A stretch of 64,000 bases of DNA, from assembly GCA_016795065.1 (NCBI GenBank), contig JAEUIU010000017.1, forward strand, positions 19,733 through 83,732, written 5' to 3'. The position numbers and the translations under genes were made by a program. This DNA comes from Phycisphaerae bacterium (GTDB taxonomy: Bacteria > Planctomycetota > Phycisphaerae > Phycisphaerales > SM1A02). This document shows, piece by piece, positions 25,749-36,280 of this stretch (position 1 is the stretch's first letter; each line of letters starts with the position of its first letter). The notes below the pieces were generated by a model. That model worked only from the letters and a program-made list of their open reading frames with translations. It was not told the DNA's origin and searched no databases.

Positions 25749-26546
25749 TTAGCGTCCCCTCCTGCCGGAAAGATCGCGAAGGCGCACGTTTCGAAACTGG
25801 ATCTTCATGGCCGGCCCGGTGTGCAACTGGAAGGCGATGACGCCCCGCGTGCGCGCTCCCTTCGCCCCGGGTTCGGTCACAACAGCGTCGTTGTCGACCG
25901 CCTCGGTCATGGTGACGCCGTTGATGGTGTGGCTCAGCCGGTTGCCTTGCATGCGAACACGGTAGCTGTTCCATCCGTCCCGACCGTTGATCCGCGCGGC
26001 AAGGTCCCCCGCTTCGCCGAGTGAGCCTGTCACCTTCGGCGCTCCACCGGGCTCGATCGTGACCTGCTGCCCACGCAACGCGAGGATGCCGCGATCGCGT
26101 TCACCGTAAACGATGCCCGTGTAGGTCACCGGCTCGTCGATGTCGGCCTGGTAGCCACCAACGATCCATCGCCCGTCGTCATTTGCAGCCGGCATTTCGA
26201 AGCTTCGATACTGCACGCCGGAGTTCGCCCGCTCCGAACGGATGACGTAATCGAACTCCAGTTCAAAGTCGCCAACATCCGCCCCTCGATAGATCATGAA
26301 CGTGTTGCGGGCCAGCGGGCTCGCATCCGTCGTCTCGCCGGTGAGGCAGCCCTCCTCGACGCGCCAATAGCGCGGGTCGCCATCCCAGCCGGTCAAGTCG
26401 ACGCCATTGAAGATCAGGCCATGGTCAACGGTCGCGGCGCTCTGGCTGGGGGCAGCGCAGCCGCCAGTCCACGCGACCACTGCCATGAGGACCGCCATCG
26501 CTCCGCCGCGGACAGTTCGGACCGACATTCCGTGCATTCTTGCCAT
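25749..26546 (-). CDS. DUF1080 / 3-keto-disaccharide hydrolase-like lipoprotein
   Basis: A protein of 265 aa with GGAG 7 nt before ATG 26546. The N-terminus is a lipoprotein signal ending 'VAWTGG-Cys'. The domain starts 'LIFNGVDLTGW', the hallmark of DUF1080 (concanavalin-like jelly roll), and continues with 'EGCLTGE', 'FELEFDYVI', 'NSGVQYRS' and 'WNSYRVRMQGN'. Members cleave 3-keto-glycosides made by Gfo/Idh/MocA-type dehydrogenases; one lies immediately upstream here (54-nt gap). It is probably anchored in the periplasm. The substrate is not deducible. Confidence 0.88.
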   Translation of the reverse strand: MARMHGMSVRTVRGGAMAVLMAVVAWTGGCAAPSQSAATVDHGLIFNGVDLTGWDGDPRYWRVEEGCLTGETTDASPLARNTFMIYRGADVGDFELEFDYVIRSERANSGVQYRSFEMPAANDDGRWIVGGYQADIDEPVTYTGIVYGERDRGILALRGQQVTIEPGGAPKVTGSLGEAGDLAARINGRDGWNSYRVRMQGNRLSHTINGVTMTEAVDNDAVVTEPGAKGARTRGVIAFQLHTGPAMKIQFRNVRLRDLSGRRGR

Positions 26547-26600
26547 CTCGTCACTCCGTGGTTGGACCGTCGATCCCGCCTCGCACGCACAGCCCGACGA

Positions 26601-27755
26601 TCATCGCTCACGCCAGTCGACGCCGGTCTCTTCCCATCGGGACGACTTCGCGCTGCGAAGAATCGCATCGCATACCTTGCCGGTCTGAAGGGCATCGCGG
26701 AAGGTCGGATGGGCGGGAGCGCCGGTCTCCAGCGAACCGAGAAAATCGGCGAGCTGGTGAATGAAGGAGTGCTCGTAACCGATCGCCAAGCCAGGCACCC
26801 ACCACTGCTTCATGTAGGGGTGATCGCCGTCGGTCACGTGCACCGAATGCCATCCGCGGATGATTCCCTCATCGCGATGATCGAAATACTGAAGGCGGTG
26901 AAGGTCATGAAGATCCCAGGCGACCGAAGCGTTCTCGCCGTTGATCTCGAAGGTGTACTTCGCCTTGTGGCCGCGGGCATAGCGGGTCGACTCGAAATTG
27001 CCGAGCGAACCGTTCGTGAAGTCGCACAGGACCTCGCAGGCATCATCGATGCCGACATCCTCGACCTTCCCGGTCAGGACGTGCATGCGCCGCCTGATGA
27101 ACGTCTCGGTGCGGGCGACCACGCGGGAGATGCCGCCATTGAGCCACTGGGCGGTGTCAATGCAGTGGGCTAACAAGTCGCCCGTGACGCCCGAACCCGC
27201 TGCCCCTGCGTCGAGGCGCCAGAGCCCCGTGCCTCCCTGCGGAAGGTCGGCGCTGATCGTCCAGTCCTGGAGGAACTGGGCCCGGAAATGGAAAATCCGG
27301 CCGAGCCTTCCCTCGGCAACGAGCTGCTTGGCCAGCGTTACCGCAGGGATGCGACGATAGTTATACCAAACGGTATTCGCGACACCGGCCGACTCCACCG
27401 CGCGCACCATGCGCTCGCCTTCGGCGGCATTGATCGAAAGCGGCTTCTCGCAGAGGACCATCTTGCCCGCATTCGCTGCGGCGATGGCGATCTCCGCATG
27501 CAGATCGTTCGGCGTGCAGATGTCGATCGCGTCGACATCGGAACGGTTCACCACGTCCCGCCAGTCGCCCACCACGTGGCGATAGCCCCAGGTCTCGGCG
27601 AACTCCTTGGCCTTCGCCGAATCACGGGCGCAGAGGACCTGCAACACCGGGCGGTGCTTGCGCGGAAAGAAGTTGTTGACGGTTCGATAGGCGTGCGAAT
27701 GGGTCTTGCCCATGAAGCCGTAACCGATCATGGCGATGCGGAGATCTTGGGTCAT
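26601..27755 (-). CDS. Gfo/Idh/MocA family NAD(P)-dependent sugar dehydrogenase
   Basis: A protein of 384 aa. The Rossmann domain begins '[18 protein letters not shown]', and the family motif 'CEKPLS' carries the Lys that takes part in catalysis. The C-terminal alpha/beta domain contains '[14 protein letters not shown]', with the usual catalytic Asp/His spacing (D..xH). No signal peptide is present, so it is cytoplasmic. It likely oxidises or reduces a sugar hydroxyl, for example C3 of a glycoside. The gene starts about 42 nt after the TIM-barrel isomerase, within a four-gene sugar operon. Confidence 0.92.
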   Translation of the reverse strand: MTQDLRIAMIGYGFMGKTHSHAYRTVNNFFPRKHRPVLQVLCARDSAKAKEFAETWGYRHVVGDWRDVVNRSDVDAIDICTPNDLHAEIAIAAANAGKMVLCEKPLSINAAEGERMVRAVESAGVANTVWYNYRRIPAVTLAKQLVAEGRLGRIFHFRAQFLQDWTISADLPQGGTGLWRLDAGAAGSGVTGDLLAHCIDTAQWLNGGISRVVARTETFIRRRMHVLTGKVEDVGIDDACEVLCDFTNGSLGNFESTRYARGHKAKYTFEINGENASVAWDLHDLHRLQYFDHRDEGIIRGWHSVHVTDGDHPYMKQWWVPGLAIGYEHSFIHQLADFLGSLETGAPAHPTFRDALQTGKVCDAILRSAKSSRWEETGVDWRER

Positions 27756-27797
27756 GCGTATCTCATGAGGCGCTGCGAGGTCGCTGGGGCACTCTGG

Positions 27798-28832
27798 TCA
27801 CCACGGAAGGCCATGGGCGTCGCGCACCCGGATGAGCGTTGCGAGAATGTCATTCCAGGTCTTCGGCCGCGACAGGACCTTGTTTGCGAACATGCAACCG
27901 TCCCAGCAGATGTGACTGAAACGGGCCATCGGGCGACCGCCTTCGGTGAGCCAGTATCCCGCGGCCTTGACGATATCGAGCTTGCCGGCAGGATCGGTCG
28001 CGAGGCAGTGACGTCCGGTCTTGTCATGGGTGCCGGATCCGTGCACGGTGCCGTCGTTCTGGGCGATGTGGACGTCGAAGGTCCACGGCCGAAGCGCATC
28101 GGTCAGCGTCTGATAGGCCTTCCAGAACTGGGCCTGGGTGTGCTTGGGCTTGAGGAGAGCCTGCTCCGGCGCGTTCCATCCGAGAAGATAGAGGTACGTA
28201 TGGGCGAGGTCCGCCTGGAATCCGAGCGTCTCGGGCATGCCAACGCCCTCGAGAATCTCGAGCATCGACTTCCAACCGTGCATCCCCGCCCAGCAGATCT
28301 CCCCTTCCGCGGCGAGCCGCTCACCGTGGTCCGCGGCGACCTTCGCGGCCTCCCGGAACGTGGCCACGATGCGCTTCGTGTTGCCCTTCGGGTCGTTCAG
28401 CCAGTTCGCAGGGCTGTCCGCCGAGTCGATGCGCACGACGCCGCCCTGCCGCACGCCGAGGTCACGGAACGTGCGAGCGATGACGCAACTCTTCCGAACC
28501 TGGGTGACGAACTTCGCCCGATCGGACCTCGACCCCATGGCCGAGCCACCGCCGAGGCCACCCCACACCGGGGCAACCAGCGAACCGATCGCGAGTCCGC
28601 GCTTGGCGACCTTTGCGGCGATGCGCTTCAGCGCATCAGGCCGTGCGTTGATGTCGATGTGCGGCGCCGCGAGGATCACGTCCACGCCGTCGAAGCGCAT
28701 GCCGCCGACCGAGGCCTTCGCCGTCCAGTCGAGCATGGTGTCGAAGGGAATGAGGGGCTCGGCGCCGGGCGAGCCCTTGCCGACGAGTCCGGGCCAGAGG
28801 GCGTTGTGCAGTCGTGGAAGCTGGTTAGCCAT
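27798..28832 (-). CDS. Sugar phosphate isomerase/epimerase-like TIM-barrel protein
   Basis: A protein of 344 aa of the AP-endonuclease-2/xylose-isomerase-like fold. Visible signatures are '[11 protein letters not shown]', '[14 protein letters not shown]', '[18 protein letters not shown]', '[16 protein letters not shown]' (metal-binding Asp and His) and '[10 protein letters not shown]'. There is no signal peptide. Its start overlaps the stop of the cupin gene by 8 nt, so translation is coupled. In planctomycete sugar operons this family partners Gfo/Idh/MocA dehydrogenases in rearranging keto sugars. The specific substrate is unknown. Confidence 0.88.
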   Translation of the reverse strand: MANQLPRLHNALWPGLVGKGSPGAEPLIPFDTMLDWTAKASVGGMRFDGVDVILAAPHIDINARPDALKRIAAKVAKRGLAIGSLVAPVWGGLGGGSAMGSRSDRAKFVTQVRKSCVIARTFRDLGVRQGGVVRIDSADSPANWLNDPKGNTKRIVATFREAAKVAADHGERLAAEGEICWAGMHGWKSMLEILEGVGMPETLGFQADLAHTYLYLLGWNAPEQALLKPKHTQAQFWKAYQTLTDALRPWTFDVHIAQNDGTVHGSGTHDKTGRHCLATDPAGKLDIVKAAGYWLTEGGRPMARFSHICWDGCMFANKVLSRPKTWNDILATLIRVRDAHGLPW

Positions 28833-30087
28833 GTGTCCTGATCACCGGGGCTTGGGGGTTGACTTCGGGGCCGAAGTAACGAAGGACCACCAGATCCTCC
28901 GTGGCACTCGTGTTTCGATAGGTGACGCCGGCGCGAGCGGCGGGCTCGGTGACGAAGACCTCGTCCTCGGTCAGCTCGCCAAAGCGGATGAGCTTTGGGC
29001 AGGTGAGGCGCAGGCCGTTGATCGCCCCCTCGCCTTGCACAACGATGATCGAGTTCGCGCCGCGATCGCGCACCGTGATGCTCCCGCCCGGACGGACGGT
29101 GAGCTCCTTGGCCGTGAAGTACTGCACCTTCTTGATGCGACCGTAGACGATCCAGCGATCCGTATGGGCGTCGTCCTTCGTGTCGACGACCGGCACAAGG
29201 AAGTGATTCAACTTGAAGTGCGGATCGACGTTGCCTTCCCAATCGAGCTGGTCGACGATGAAGTCGATGTCCCGGTGCCGCGACTTGGGCATGTCCTTGA
29301 CCAGGAGTTGCCAAGGAACCTCACGGCCCTCGACCAGGTTCTGGTACATCGCGAAGACGTCACTGCCCCACTGCGGCTCATAGGTGCAGAGCGATCCCGG
29401 TGCGTGCAGGATGCCCGGGGGAATCAGCCAGCCGGTGCCGGTCTCGAGGGCGTAGGCGCGACTCAGGGTGGTGATCCGGTTGTCGCCCTTGTTCCAGTCG
29501 GCGATGGCCTTTCGAACCTGCTCGCGCGTGGTACCCGGCTCAAGGCCCATGAACGTATAGGGGAAGCTGTTACCGACGTTGTTGTGTTGCGGAGGAAAGT
29601 AATAGGCCTCGGGCTTGCATTCGCGACCGACGAGCTTCGCCGCCTTCGCGTCCTGATGCATGTGGTGCGGGATCGGCCCCATGTTGTCGAAGAACTTCGA
29701 GTACACCGGCCATCGGCGGTACTTCTTCCAGATTGCGCTGCCGACGATCTCGGCGCCAAGGGCTTCGATCGCATCGCGCAGGAGAAATCGCCGAGTCCCG
29801 TGGACGGCGTAGCTCAGCCCTTCGTCGGGCGTCCGACCGTCGTTCGCGGCCTCGGTCGTCGAACCGAACCAACGCTCATCGATTCCCCCGCGGCTGAGTC
29901 CAAACGCATAGAGGTCGTCGGGATGAAGCTTCAGGCGGCGACCGGGCTGGAGGAACGATCTCGGCACCCACGTTGGCGCGAGCCGGAGAAGTCCTTCACC
30001 GGCCTCAAGCGCCGCTTCGGCGGCCTTCCCCACGTTCCTGTTCACCGTCGTCAGTTGCGAGACGGCCCGGGCCTCGGACGTTGGCAT
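28825..30087 (-). CDS. Cupin protein related to class I mannose-6-phosphate isomerase
   Basis: A protein of 420 aa from ATG 30087; an upstream start at 30132 would add 15 residues, and neither has a strong Shine-Dalgarno. The central part carries the PMI zinc motif 'HHMHQD' with a following 'EAYYFPP' and '[15 protein letters not shown]'. A second cupin half near the C-terminus has '[14 protein letters not shown]'. The order resembles class I phosphomannose isomerases, but the protein is too divergent to name the substrate. It is the first gene of the sugar operon that continues to thiD and lies 141 nt after the helicase gene. Confidence 0.75.
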   Translation of the reverse strand: MPTSEARAVSQLTTVNRNVGKAAEAALEAGEGLLRLAPTWVPRSFLQPGRRLKLHPDDLYAFGLSRGGIDERWFGSTTEAANDGRTPDEGLSYAVHGTRRFLLRDAIEALGAEIVGSAIWKKYRRWPVYSKFFDNMGPIPHHMHQDAKAAKLVGRECKPEAYYFPPQHNNVGNSFPYTFMGLEPGTTREQVRKAIADWNKGDNRITTLSRAYALETGTGWLIPPGILHAPGSLCTYEPQWGSDVFAMYQNLVEGREVPWQLLVKDMPKSRHRDIDFIVDQLDWEGNVDPHFKLNHFLVPVVDTKDDAHTDRWIVYGRIKKVQYFTAKELTVRPGGSITVRDRGANSIIVVQGEGAINGLRLTCPKLIRFGELTEDEVFVTEPAARAGVTYRNTSATEDLVVLRYFGPEVNPQAPVIRTHG

Positions 30088-30228
30088 GTCGTGTTCCGCC
30101 GTTGGAGCGTCGCCCCAAGGTTGGGCGTCCACGGTGTTCTACCCCGATGCCTCCTGGCGGGCAACAGCGCCCCCGACATTCAGCGCCGTTGACCGGGCAG
30201 GCGGATGCCGACCAGCGCGCACATGCTG

Positions 30229-32880
30229 TCAGTCGGGCGTTCCCTTCGCGTTCCCCATTCCGGACTGATCGACGATTCTCTTCACCCGCATCACAGGACG
30301 CCCTTCGGCACGCGACGCCTGCATGTCTGCCTCGCCCTCGATGTACCACTCCCTCGAGTCTTCGGGATCGAGGATCCACTGTCGGACGGCGCCCGCGTTC
30401 AGGTCGATTTCGATGAGCTCGGGCCCCCGCGCATCTGCGGTGAGGACGACCGTGTCGAAACGTTCCCAATAGGGCTCGAATTGGGCCTTCGCCGCCTCAG
30501 CCGACAGCGCGTCTGACGCAAGGGCCGCGTAGTCCCCGCGCTGCAGTGCCTGCACCCAGGTGAAGGCTTGGCTGCGCATCATGCGTCGGAGAAGACCATC
30601 GAGCCGCACGGCCGACGCCCGGGCTGTCGCCCGCTCCGCGACAGCGTTCATTCCAGCGGTGATCGCGTCCGGGGCAAGGCCATGCCGCGCCCACTCCTCG
30701 GAGACGCTTGAATCGATCGTTTCGACGAGGGCCCCGAGATCCTCGAGGAGACGTTCGATCGCCTCACGGCGCGCCACGGCCTTGGCCTTCGCCGCGTCAT
30801 CCTGCCCGCCCTGCATGTCCGGGTCGGTTACGGCGAGGGCGCGACTCATGATCTTCTGAACGTCGCTCAGATAGTAATAGAGCGTCTGCTCATGATGGAT
30901 GAGGCCGTAGTCGCGAATGTACTCGGCGAACGACATGCCTCGCTCTAACAGTTCTCTTGCCACCGCCTTTGGGCTTGGGTGGCGATCGGCGATGAAGGGA
31001 TGCTTCGCGTCCCAATGCTTGAACCAGACCTCGAGTTCCTCCGCCATCGGCTTGGGGTGGGTGATGGCGTCCAGTTCGTCGCGCATCGCCCCCGTTTCCT
31101 CCAGCGACATCCCCGGCACCCAGAGCTCCTGCCGCTTCTGGTCCTGAAGACGACGGCGCTGGGCGTTCAGAACCTCGCTCGGATCGTCGACGATCGACTC
31201 GACGATCGTCAGCACATCGAGGTCGTGGTTCGGATCGGAGATCTCTAACTGTTCGATCGCGAATCGGACAAAGGGCACCAGCGGTCGGTCGAAGGATTCA
31301 ATGCACTCGACCGCCGCGGAGAGGTCGTAGAGGCAGCCTCGCTCGTCAGACTGCTCGCGTCGTCGTGCCAACCCCGCTTCTTCGAACGCGCCGAGGATCT
31401 TCGCTGCCGTCTCGCGGTACTCCGCTTCCTTCGCCCCGACCGACGCGATGAGGCGCTCCAACGCCTCGCGGCCATCGCCACTTCGGCGGAGGATTTGGAG
31501 GACCAGCGGACCGGTGACGGCGAAGCGCGGGACGAGGCGATCGATCGGCGCGTCGCGAAGCCGCTCCAGCGTCTTCTCGTTCCAGCCCTTGAAACCGGGC
31601 GGCGGACTCTCGGCATGGAACTTCTTCCCGGAGGTCGCGCTCTTCCGCTTCCTGCGAAGGTTGTTCACCTCATGCTCGGGCGCCTGAACGATCACCGTCC
31701 CCATGGTGTCGTGGCCCTTGCGGCCGGCGCGGCCGGCGATCTGCCGGAACTCCCCGGGCTTCAGGTGATGCATGCCCGCCGGCCCACCACCCTTGGAGAG
31801 CTGGGTGAAGATCACGCTGCGGATCGGCATGTTGACGCCGACGCCTAACGTGTCGGTGCCGCTGATGACCGAGATGAGCCCCTTCGTGGCCAGGCGCTCG
31901 ACCAGCCGGCGGTACTTCGGGAGCATGCCGCCGTGATGGATCGCGAGTCCGTGCGGAAGGAGCTCGCGCAACGTCTTTCCGAAGGGCGTGTCGAGGCGGT
32001 GTCGCTCGAGTTCGGCGTGGATGATCGTGCGCCGCTCACGGGCCTTCTCATCGAGCGCCGTGCTGCGGAGTTTCGGGGCGAGTTCCGCCGCGTCGCGCCG
32101 CCGGAATGAGACGACATAGACCGGCACCAGCCCATCGCGGAGGACTTCCTCGAGGGTCTCCATGAGGAGCCGATCCTCCTTGTAGCGGAACTCAAGCGGA
32201 ACCGGCCGTTCCTTCGAGCTGACCGCGACCGCTTCGGCGCCGGTGCGACGGCGAAGGTCTTCGCACAGCGCTTCCGGTTCGAAGTCGTGTAGCGTGGCCG
32301 ACATCAGGAGGAACCGAGCGTCGGTGAGTTCGAGAAGCGGCACCAGCCACGCCGAGCCGCGTTCGGGATCGGAGAAGTAGTGGAACTCGTCCATCACCAC
32401 CCAGCCAAACGGAGATCGCTTCCCCTCGCGTAACGCGATGCTCTCGAGGATCTCCGCCGTACAGCAGATGATCGCGGCGGTCGGATTGACGGTCGCATCG
32501 CCGGTCATGAGGCCGACGTTGGTCGCGCCGAAGGCATCACAGAGATTGAAGAACTTCTCGTTGACGAGGGCCTTGGTCGGCGCGGTATAGACCGATCGGC
32601 GCAGGTGATCTGGGATCGTCGGATCGAGACCCGCGGCCCCGCGCCAATAGGCGGCGAAGTGGGCGGCGAGAGCGACCAGCGACTTGCCTGATCCGGTCGG
32701 CGTGGCGAGGACGACGCTCTTGTGCTCGAAGATCGCCTCGAAGGCGGCGACTTGGGCCGGGTAGGGCTCGACCTTCGACGCCTCGCAGTAGGACAGGAAG
32801 GCGAGGAAGCAGTCACTTGCCTCGGCGGACTGGGGGCGGTGTTCAAGGAGCGGCGCTACGGGGGTCACGAGCGACACCAT
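30229..32880 (-). CDS. DEAD/DEAH-box superfamily 2 helicase with DUF3516 C-terminus
   Basis: A protein of 883 aa. The ATG at 32880 is chosen because the preceding 103 codons of open frame are low-complexity and unlike the family. Motifs: Q-like 'PYPAQVAAFEAI', Walker A 'ATPTGSGKSLVALA', Ia 'APTKALVNEK', motif II D-E-F-H ('VVMDEFHYF'), motif III 'LLMSATL', and in the second RecA domain 'VISGTDTLGVGVNMP' and 'RQIAGRAGRKG'. The C-terminal ~350 residues match DUF3516, found in Ski2/Mtr4-like bacterial helicases. It is probably an ATP-dependent RNA or DNA helicase. It is monocistronic, or leads into the sugar operon. Confidence 0.9.
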   Translation of the reverse strand: MVSLVTPVAPLLEHRPQSAEASDCFLAFLSYCEASKVEPYPAQVAAFEAIFEHKSVVLATPTGSGKSLVALAAHFAAYWRGAAGLDPTIPDHLRRSVYTAPTKALVNEKFFNLCDAFGATNVGLMTGDATVNPTAAIICCTAEILESIALREGKRSPFGWVVMDEFHYFSDPERGSAWLVPLLELTDARFLLMSATLHDFEPEALCEDLRRRTGAEAVAVSSKERPVPLEFRYKEDRLLMETLEEVLRDGLVPVYVVSFRRRDAAELAPKLRSTALDEKARERRTIIHAELERHRLDTPFGKTLRELLPHGLAIHHGGMLPKYRRLVERLATKGLISVISGTDTLGVGVNMPIRSVIFTQLSKGGGPAGMHHLKPGEFRQIAGRAGRKGHDTMGTVIVQAPEHEVNNLRRKRKSATSGKKFHAESPPPGFKGWNEKTLERLRDAPIDRLVPRFAVTGPLVLQILRRSGDGREALERLIASVGAKEAEYRETAAKILGAFEEAGLARRREQSDERGCLYDLSAAVECIESFDRPLVPFVRFAIEQLEISDPNHDLDVLTIVESIVDDPSEVLNAQRRRLQDQKRQELWVPGMSLEETGAMRDELDAITHPKPMAEELEVWFKHWDAKHPFIADRHPSPKAVARELLERGMSFAEYIRDYGLIHHEQTLYYYLSDVQKIMSRALAVTDPDMQGGQDDAAKAKAVARREAIERLLEDLGALVETIDSSVSEEWARHGLAPDAITAGMNAVAERATARASAVRLDGLLRRMMRSQAFTWVQALQRGDYAALASDALSAEAAKAQFEPYWERFDTVVLTADARGPELIEIDLNAGAVRQWILDPEDSREWYIEGEADMQASRAEGRPVMRVKRIVDQSGMGNAKGTPD

Positions 32881-33335
32881 ACGGGATGTTGCCGGGGTGA
32901 GGCGGGCGGCGAGTGGAGCGTGCCTGAGTGCGCCGTCGATTCTTCGCGAGTGCGAGTGCCAGGAAGGCGCGACCGCAACGCGCGACCTGCAGCAACCTCC
33001 CGAGACGGATGAATGTCGAGAGTTATTCGTTTCGCATTTCGCTCTCTGCTCGCTCGAATCCACATGCATACCAAATGCACGCATCTTGCTCGTTGCCGTC
33101 AAGCGTTGGCGGCGAGCGACTCCAGCGTGGCCAGCGCACGCTGCGCACTCGAGCTTCGCCGAGCGGCACCCCGACGAGGTTTGATGCAATCCCCGGAATG
33201 ACGATCCCGAATCCGGACTTCCGACTCACAGCTTCTTTGGTCAGCGGCGCGCCACCTCGCACTATCCTGCGAGTGTGGCTGTCGAAGGCACCCTTCGGCA
33301 GCGAAGACCATTCGCGTTGCGAAGGTGGACCCATC
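32881..33335. other. Divergent intergenic region, no gene recognised
   Basis: These 455 bases separate the helicase (-) and a secreted protein (+). Both strands are partly open but only as extensions of the neighbours, with shadow-like composition. TTGGTC (33238-33243) and TATCCT (33263-33268) could be a weak promoter for the plus-strand gene, though the 19-nt spacing is long. Nothing else was seen. Confidence 0.4.
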
Positions 33336-34223
33336 ATGAACAGCTCCTATCGAATGGCGGCTTGCGCCGCGATCGTGTTATGCATGTCGTCAACCAGTTC
33401 GGGCCAACTCGTCGCCGATGACGGCTTTGGCGGCGGAGTGATTGGAGACCTCGATGGCAGGGCAGGAGGCTCGGGATGGTCGTCATCGTGGCTGTCGATC
33501 GGGGCCTCACCCACGATCGTGACAGCGACAGGTCTCATCTATCCTGGCCTTGCGACGACAGAGGGCGCGGCAGTGACTCCCGCCGCAGCGAGGCGTTCGC
33601 CGAACTCGATCTATGAGCGATCCTATCCGCCGCTGGCGACCGGGCATGTCCTCTATGTCTCGTTCCTGCTTCGGCCCGACGTCGATGCGGGAGCGTGGGG
33701 CGGCATCTCCTTCGGTACAGCGCCGGACAAGGCGAGCATCGGACTGCCGATCGGAGCGGCCGGCTTCGGCATCGCTCTGAGCGATGGGACGAGCGACATT
33801 ACGACCATGACGCCCATCGAGGGAGAGACGAGCCTATTCGTTGTTCGTATCAACGACTTCGCCATGCCGGATCTCCTCTCGTTCAAGGTCTACATCAATC
33901 CCGTGGTCGGAGAAGCAGAACCCGGTTGGCCGGACGCGAGTCTCTGGCAATTGGGACCGATGCCGCTTCCGACAACGGTTGCGATCGACAACGGCACGGG
34001 CTGGACCACGGACGAGATCCGGATCGGCACGACGTGGGCGTCGGTGCTGCCTACCCCGCCGAGTTGCGCTGCCGACTTCGACGGCTCGGGGGCGGTTGAC
34101 GGCGCGGACCTGGCGATCCTCCTCGGCGCCTGGGGCGGCTCCGCTGGAGACCTCACCGGCGACAGCCTGACCGACGGTGCCGATCTCGCGGTGCTGCTCG
34201 GCGCATGGGGCCCCTGCCTCTGA
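33336..34223 (+). CDS. Secreted protein of unknown function with dockerin-like C-terminus
   Basis: A protein of 295 aa. ATG 33336 follows GAAGGTGG and starts a signal peptide (MNSSYRMAACAAIVLCMSS, cleavage near SSG-QL). Residues ~25-235 form a beta-rich domain that may be a concanavalin-like jelly roll: 'LVADDGFGGGVIGDLDGR', 'HVLYVSFLLRPD', 'FVVRINDFAMPDLLSFKVYINP' and 'TGWTTDEIRIGTTWASV'. The last ~55 residues hold two dockerin-like motifs (AVDGADLAILLGAW, LTDGADLAVLLGAW). It is probably surface-exposed. No enzyme motif is visible. It is followed 64 nt later by a cysteine-synthase-like gene on the same strand. Confidence 0.78.
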   Translation: MNSSYRMAACAAIVLCMSSTSSGQLVADDGFGGGVIGDLDGRAGGSGWSSSWLSIGASPTIVTATGLIYPGLATTEGAAVTPAAARRSPNSIYERSYPPLATGHVLYVSFLLRPDVDAGAWGGISFGTAPDKASIGLPIGAAGFGIALSDGTSDITTMTPIEGETSLFVVRINDFAMPDLLSFKVYINPVVGEAEPGWPDASLWQLGPMPLPTTVAIDNGTGWTTDEIRIGTTWASVLPTPPSCAADFDGSGAVDGADLAILLGAWGGSAGDLTGDSLTDGADLAVLLGAWGPCL

Positions 34224-34287
34224 CGCCGATTGCGGCAGCGTGCCGTAGGATGCGTCCTTTGGGATCCCATCCGTGACGCACTCCTGC

Positions 34288-35349
34288 ATGAAGTCACCCG
34301 TGACGCGTCGGCCCCTGGGCGACGACAACCCTGCCGATGCCCTTCAGCCGATGGTCGGGCGCACGCCGCTTCTTGAGATTCACTACGAATCACGAGGGCG
34401 GCCTCGGACGCTTTACGCGAAGTACGAGCAGAAGAACATGACCGGGAGCGTCAAGGACCGCATGGCGCTCTGGATCATCAGGGAGGCATACGAGCGCGGC
34501 GACCTTCGACCGGGCGACACGATTGCTGAGGCCACCAGCGGAAACACCGGCATTTCGTTCGCGGCGATCGGGCGGGCCCTCGGACATCCGGTGCGCATCT
34601 ACATGCCCGACTGGATGAGCCGGGAGCGCGTCGCCCTGATCATGAGCTTTGGGGCCGACGTCATACCCGTCTCCCGCGAGGAGGGCGGCTTCCGGGCAAG
34701 CATCGCCCTCGCGGACGCCTACGCACGCGAACATCCCGCGGTCTTCCTGCCGCACCAGTTCGACAATCCGGCCAACGTGACGGCCCACGAGCGAACGACC
34801 GGCCCGGAGCTGATTGCCCAGATCGAATCGTTAGGTCGCGCGGTCGACGCCTTCGTCGCCGGCGTCGGAACGGGCGGCACGGTGATGGGCGTGGGCCGGG
34901 CGCTCCGGGCCCGCTGGAGCGCCTCGAAGATCCACCCGCTCGAGCCAGCGAACTCGCCGACGCTGCGGGCGGGCAACAAGGTCGGCTCGCACCGGATCCA
35001 GGGCATCTCCGATGAGTTCGTGCCCAGCATCGTGCGGCTGGACCAACTCGACCCGGTCATCGACGTCTGGGACGGCGACGCGATCCTGATGGCCCAGGCC
35101 CTCGGCCAGGTTGGTCTCGCGGTCGGCATCTCCTCGGGAGCGAACTTCCTTGGCGCCGATCTCCTGCTCGACGAGCACGGGGACGGGGCGACGGTCGCAA
35201 CGCTCTTCGCCGACAGCAACAAGAAGTACCTCTCGACGGACCTCTATCGTCCGGAGCCGATCCGCGACGGGTACGCCACGCCGCACATCCGCATTCTCTC
35301 GTGGCGGGCGATCGGCTGCGAACCCTGTTGCGGACGAGCGTCCTGTTAG
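34288..35349 (+). CDS. PLP-dependent cysteine synthase-like enzyme
   Basis: A protein of 353 aa from ATG 34288 (a GTG at 34273 is also possible; no clear Shine-Dalgarno for either). The fold-type II signature is complete: PLP lysine in 'GSVKDRMA', substrate loop '[12 protein letters not shown]', and the phosphate loop '[10 protein letters not shown]'. It should make cysteine from O-acetylserine or O-phosphoserine, or cystathionine in related enzymes. The tail ends with four clustered cysteines ('[10 protein letters not shown]'), which are unusual for CysK and might bind a metal or be a redox site. Its stop overlaps the stop of the convergent HEAT-repeat gene by 4 nt. Confidence 0.9.
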   Translation: MKSPVTRRPLGDDNPADALQPMVGRTPLLEIHYESRGRPRTLYAKYEQKNMTGSVKDRMALWIIREAYERGDLRPGDTIAEATSGNTGISFAAIGRALGHPVRIYMPDWMSRERVALIMSFGADVIPVSREEGGFRASIALADAYAREHPAVFLPHQFDNPANVTAHERTTGPELIAQIESLGRAVDAFVAGVGTGGTVMGVGRALRARWSASKIHPLEPANSPTLRAGNKVGSHRIQGISDEFVPSIVRLDQLDPVIDVWDGDAILMAQALGQVGLAVGISSGANFLGADLLLDEHGDGATVATLFADSNKKYLSTDLYRPEPIRDGYATPHIRILSWRAIGCEPCCGRASC

Positions 35350-36278
35350 GGACGGGGCCGCAGGGCCTCGATCGCCCGGGCAAGTTCCTCTCGAACCATC
35401 GCCTGACGCTCCTGGGCGAGGGCCCGTTCGAGCGCCTCGCGATTGGACGGCACGGGAGGCCGATCCGCCAGCAGGAACGCCGCTTCACGGCGAACGTATC
35501 GCGAGCTGTCGCCGAGCGCCGCGACAAGCAGGTCGTTGATGGTTGAGTCCCCAGCAACCGAAGGGCTGTCCTGGCGCCCCGCAAGCGACCGCAAGGCGGT
35601 GAGGCGCACCCCCTCCTCCGAATCGCTCATGAAGCCCGCAACGGTCGCCACGTCACGACGGCGAAGTTCGTTGATGCCACGTTGCTGCACCTCCATCGAT
35701 CGAGACGCCAGAAATCCACGTAGGTCCGTCAGCGTGCTGGCGGACGAGGGCGGTCGTGAGATCGCCAGGAAGAGAACGAGCGAACCGATTGGCACCGCGA
35801 CCAGCAGCAGCGTGAGGAGAGGGCGCAGTGGATGGGTACCGGGCGTCGACCGAGAAGCCTCGTCTCTCGAAGGCAGGCACCAACGGACCCAAGCCAACCC
35901 CACCAGAGCTCCCGCTATCGTCGCCGGCAGCGTCGCCATAGGTTGCCAAAACTGACTCCATGGCAGAGCAGCAACCATGGCCGGGGCGAACACGGCGAGC
36001 CCGGCCCCGCAGGCGTTCTTGCCGCGAGCTGCCCAGAGGAAGCCCGGGGCGACGACGACACCCACCGTGAACCCCACCACCACCCCAACGATGACCCCGA
36101 CCGGAGCGAGTCCGCTCCGGCCCGCGGCACATCCGCCCACGATCGCGCCGCAGGCGATCGCGGCACCAATCGCCGCACCGACCCGGCCGAGGGGCGCCTC
36201 ACGGGCACGGTCGTTCGCTGTTTTCTCGACGTGGAGCACCGTCAACACACGATAGCCCTCGCCGTCCGGATCGGCCAT
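35346..36278 (-). CDS. Membrane protein with C-terminal HEAT-like repeats
   Basis: A protein of 310 aa. Residues ~30-185 contain about four or five hydrophobic segments, including Gly/Val-rich helices ('[19 protein letters not shown]') and '[20 protein letters not shown]'. Residues ~195-310 are helical HEAT/PBS-lyase-like repeats ('[17 protein letters not shown]', '[18 protein letters not shown]'), a protein-interaction scaffold. Its ATG is 2 nt after the hybrid kinase stop, so it is the third gene of that operon and might couple the kinase to the membrane. No known enzyme motif. Function unknown. Confidence 0.72.
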   Translation of the reverse strand: MADPDGEGYRVLTVLHVEKTANDRAREAPLGRVGAAIGAAIACGAIVGGCAAGRSGLAPVGVIVGVVVGFTVGVVVAPGFLWAARGKNACGAGLAVFAPAMVAALPWSQFWQPMATLPATIAGALVGLAWVRWCLPSRDEASRSTPGTHPLRPLLTLLLVAVPIGSLVLFLAISRPPSSASTLTDLRGFLASRSMEVQQRGINELRRRDVATVAGFMSDSEEGVRLTALRSLAGRQDSPSVAGDSTINDLLVAALGDSSRYVRREAAFLLADRPPVPSNREALERALAQERQAMVREELARAIEALRPRP

Positions 36279-36280
36279 CG

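Noticed and set aside
27288..30192. Two long plus-strand frames over the sugar operon
   Set aside because: Both mirror well-recognised minus-strand enzymes (TIM barrel and cupin) and have shadow composition.
32881..33189. 103-codon N-terminal extension of the helicase
   Set aside because: Its composition is low-complexity and Arg/Ser-rich, and family members start near the chosen ATG.
33238..33268. TTGGTC / TATCCT as a promoter for the 33336 gene
   Set aside because: The 19-nt spacing is long and the match is weak; it is mentioned only in the intergenic entry.
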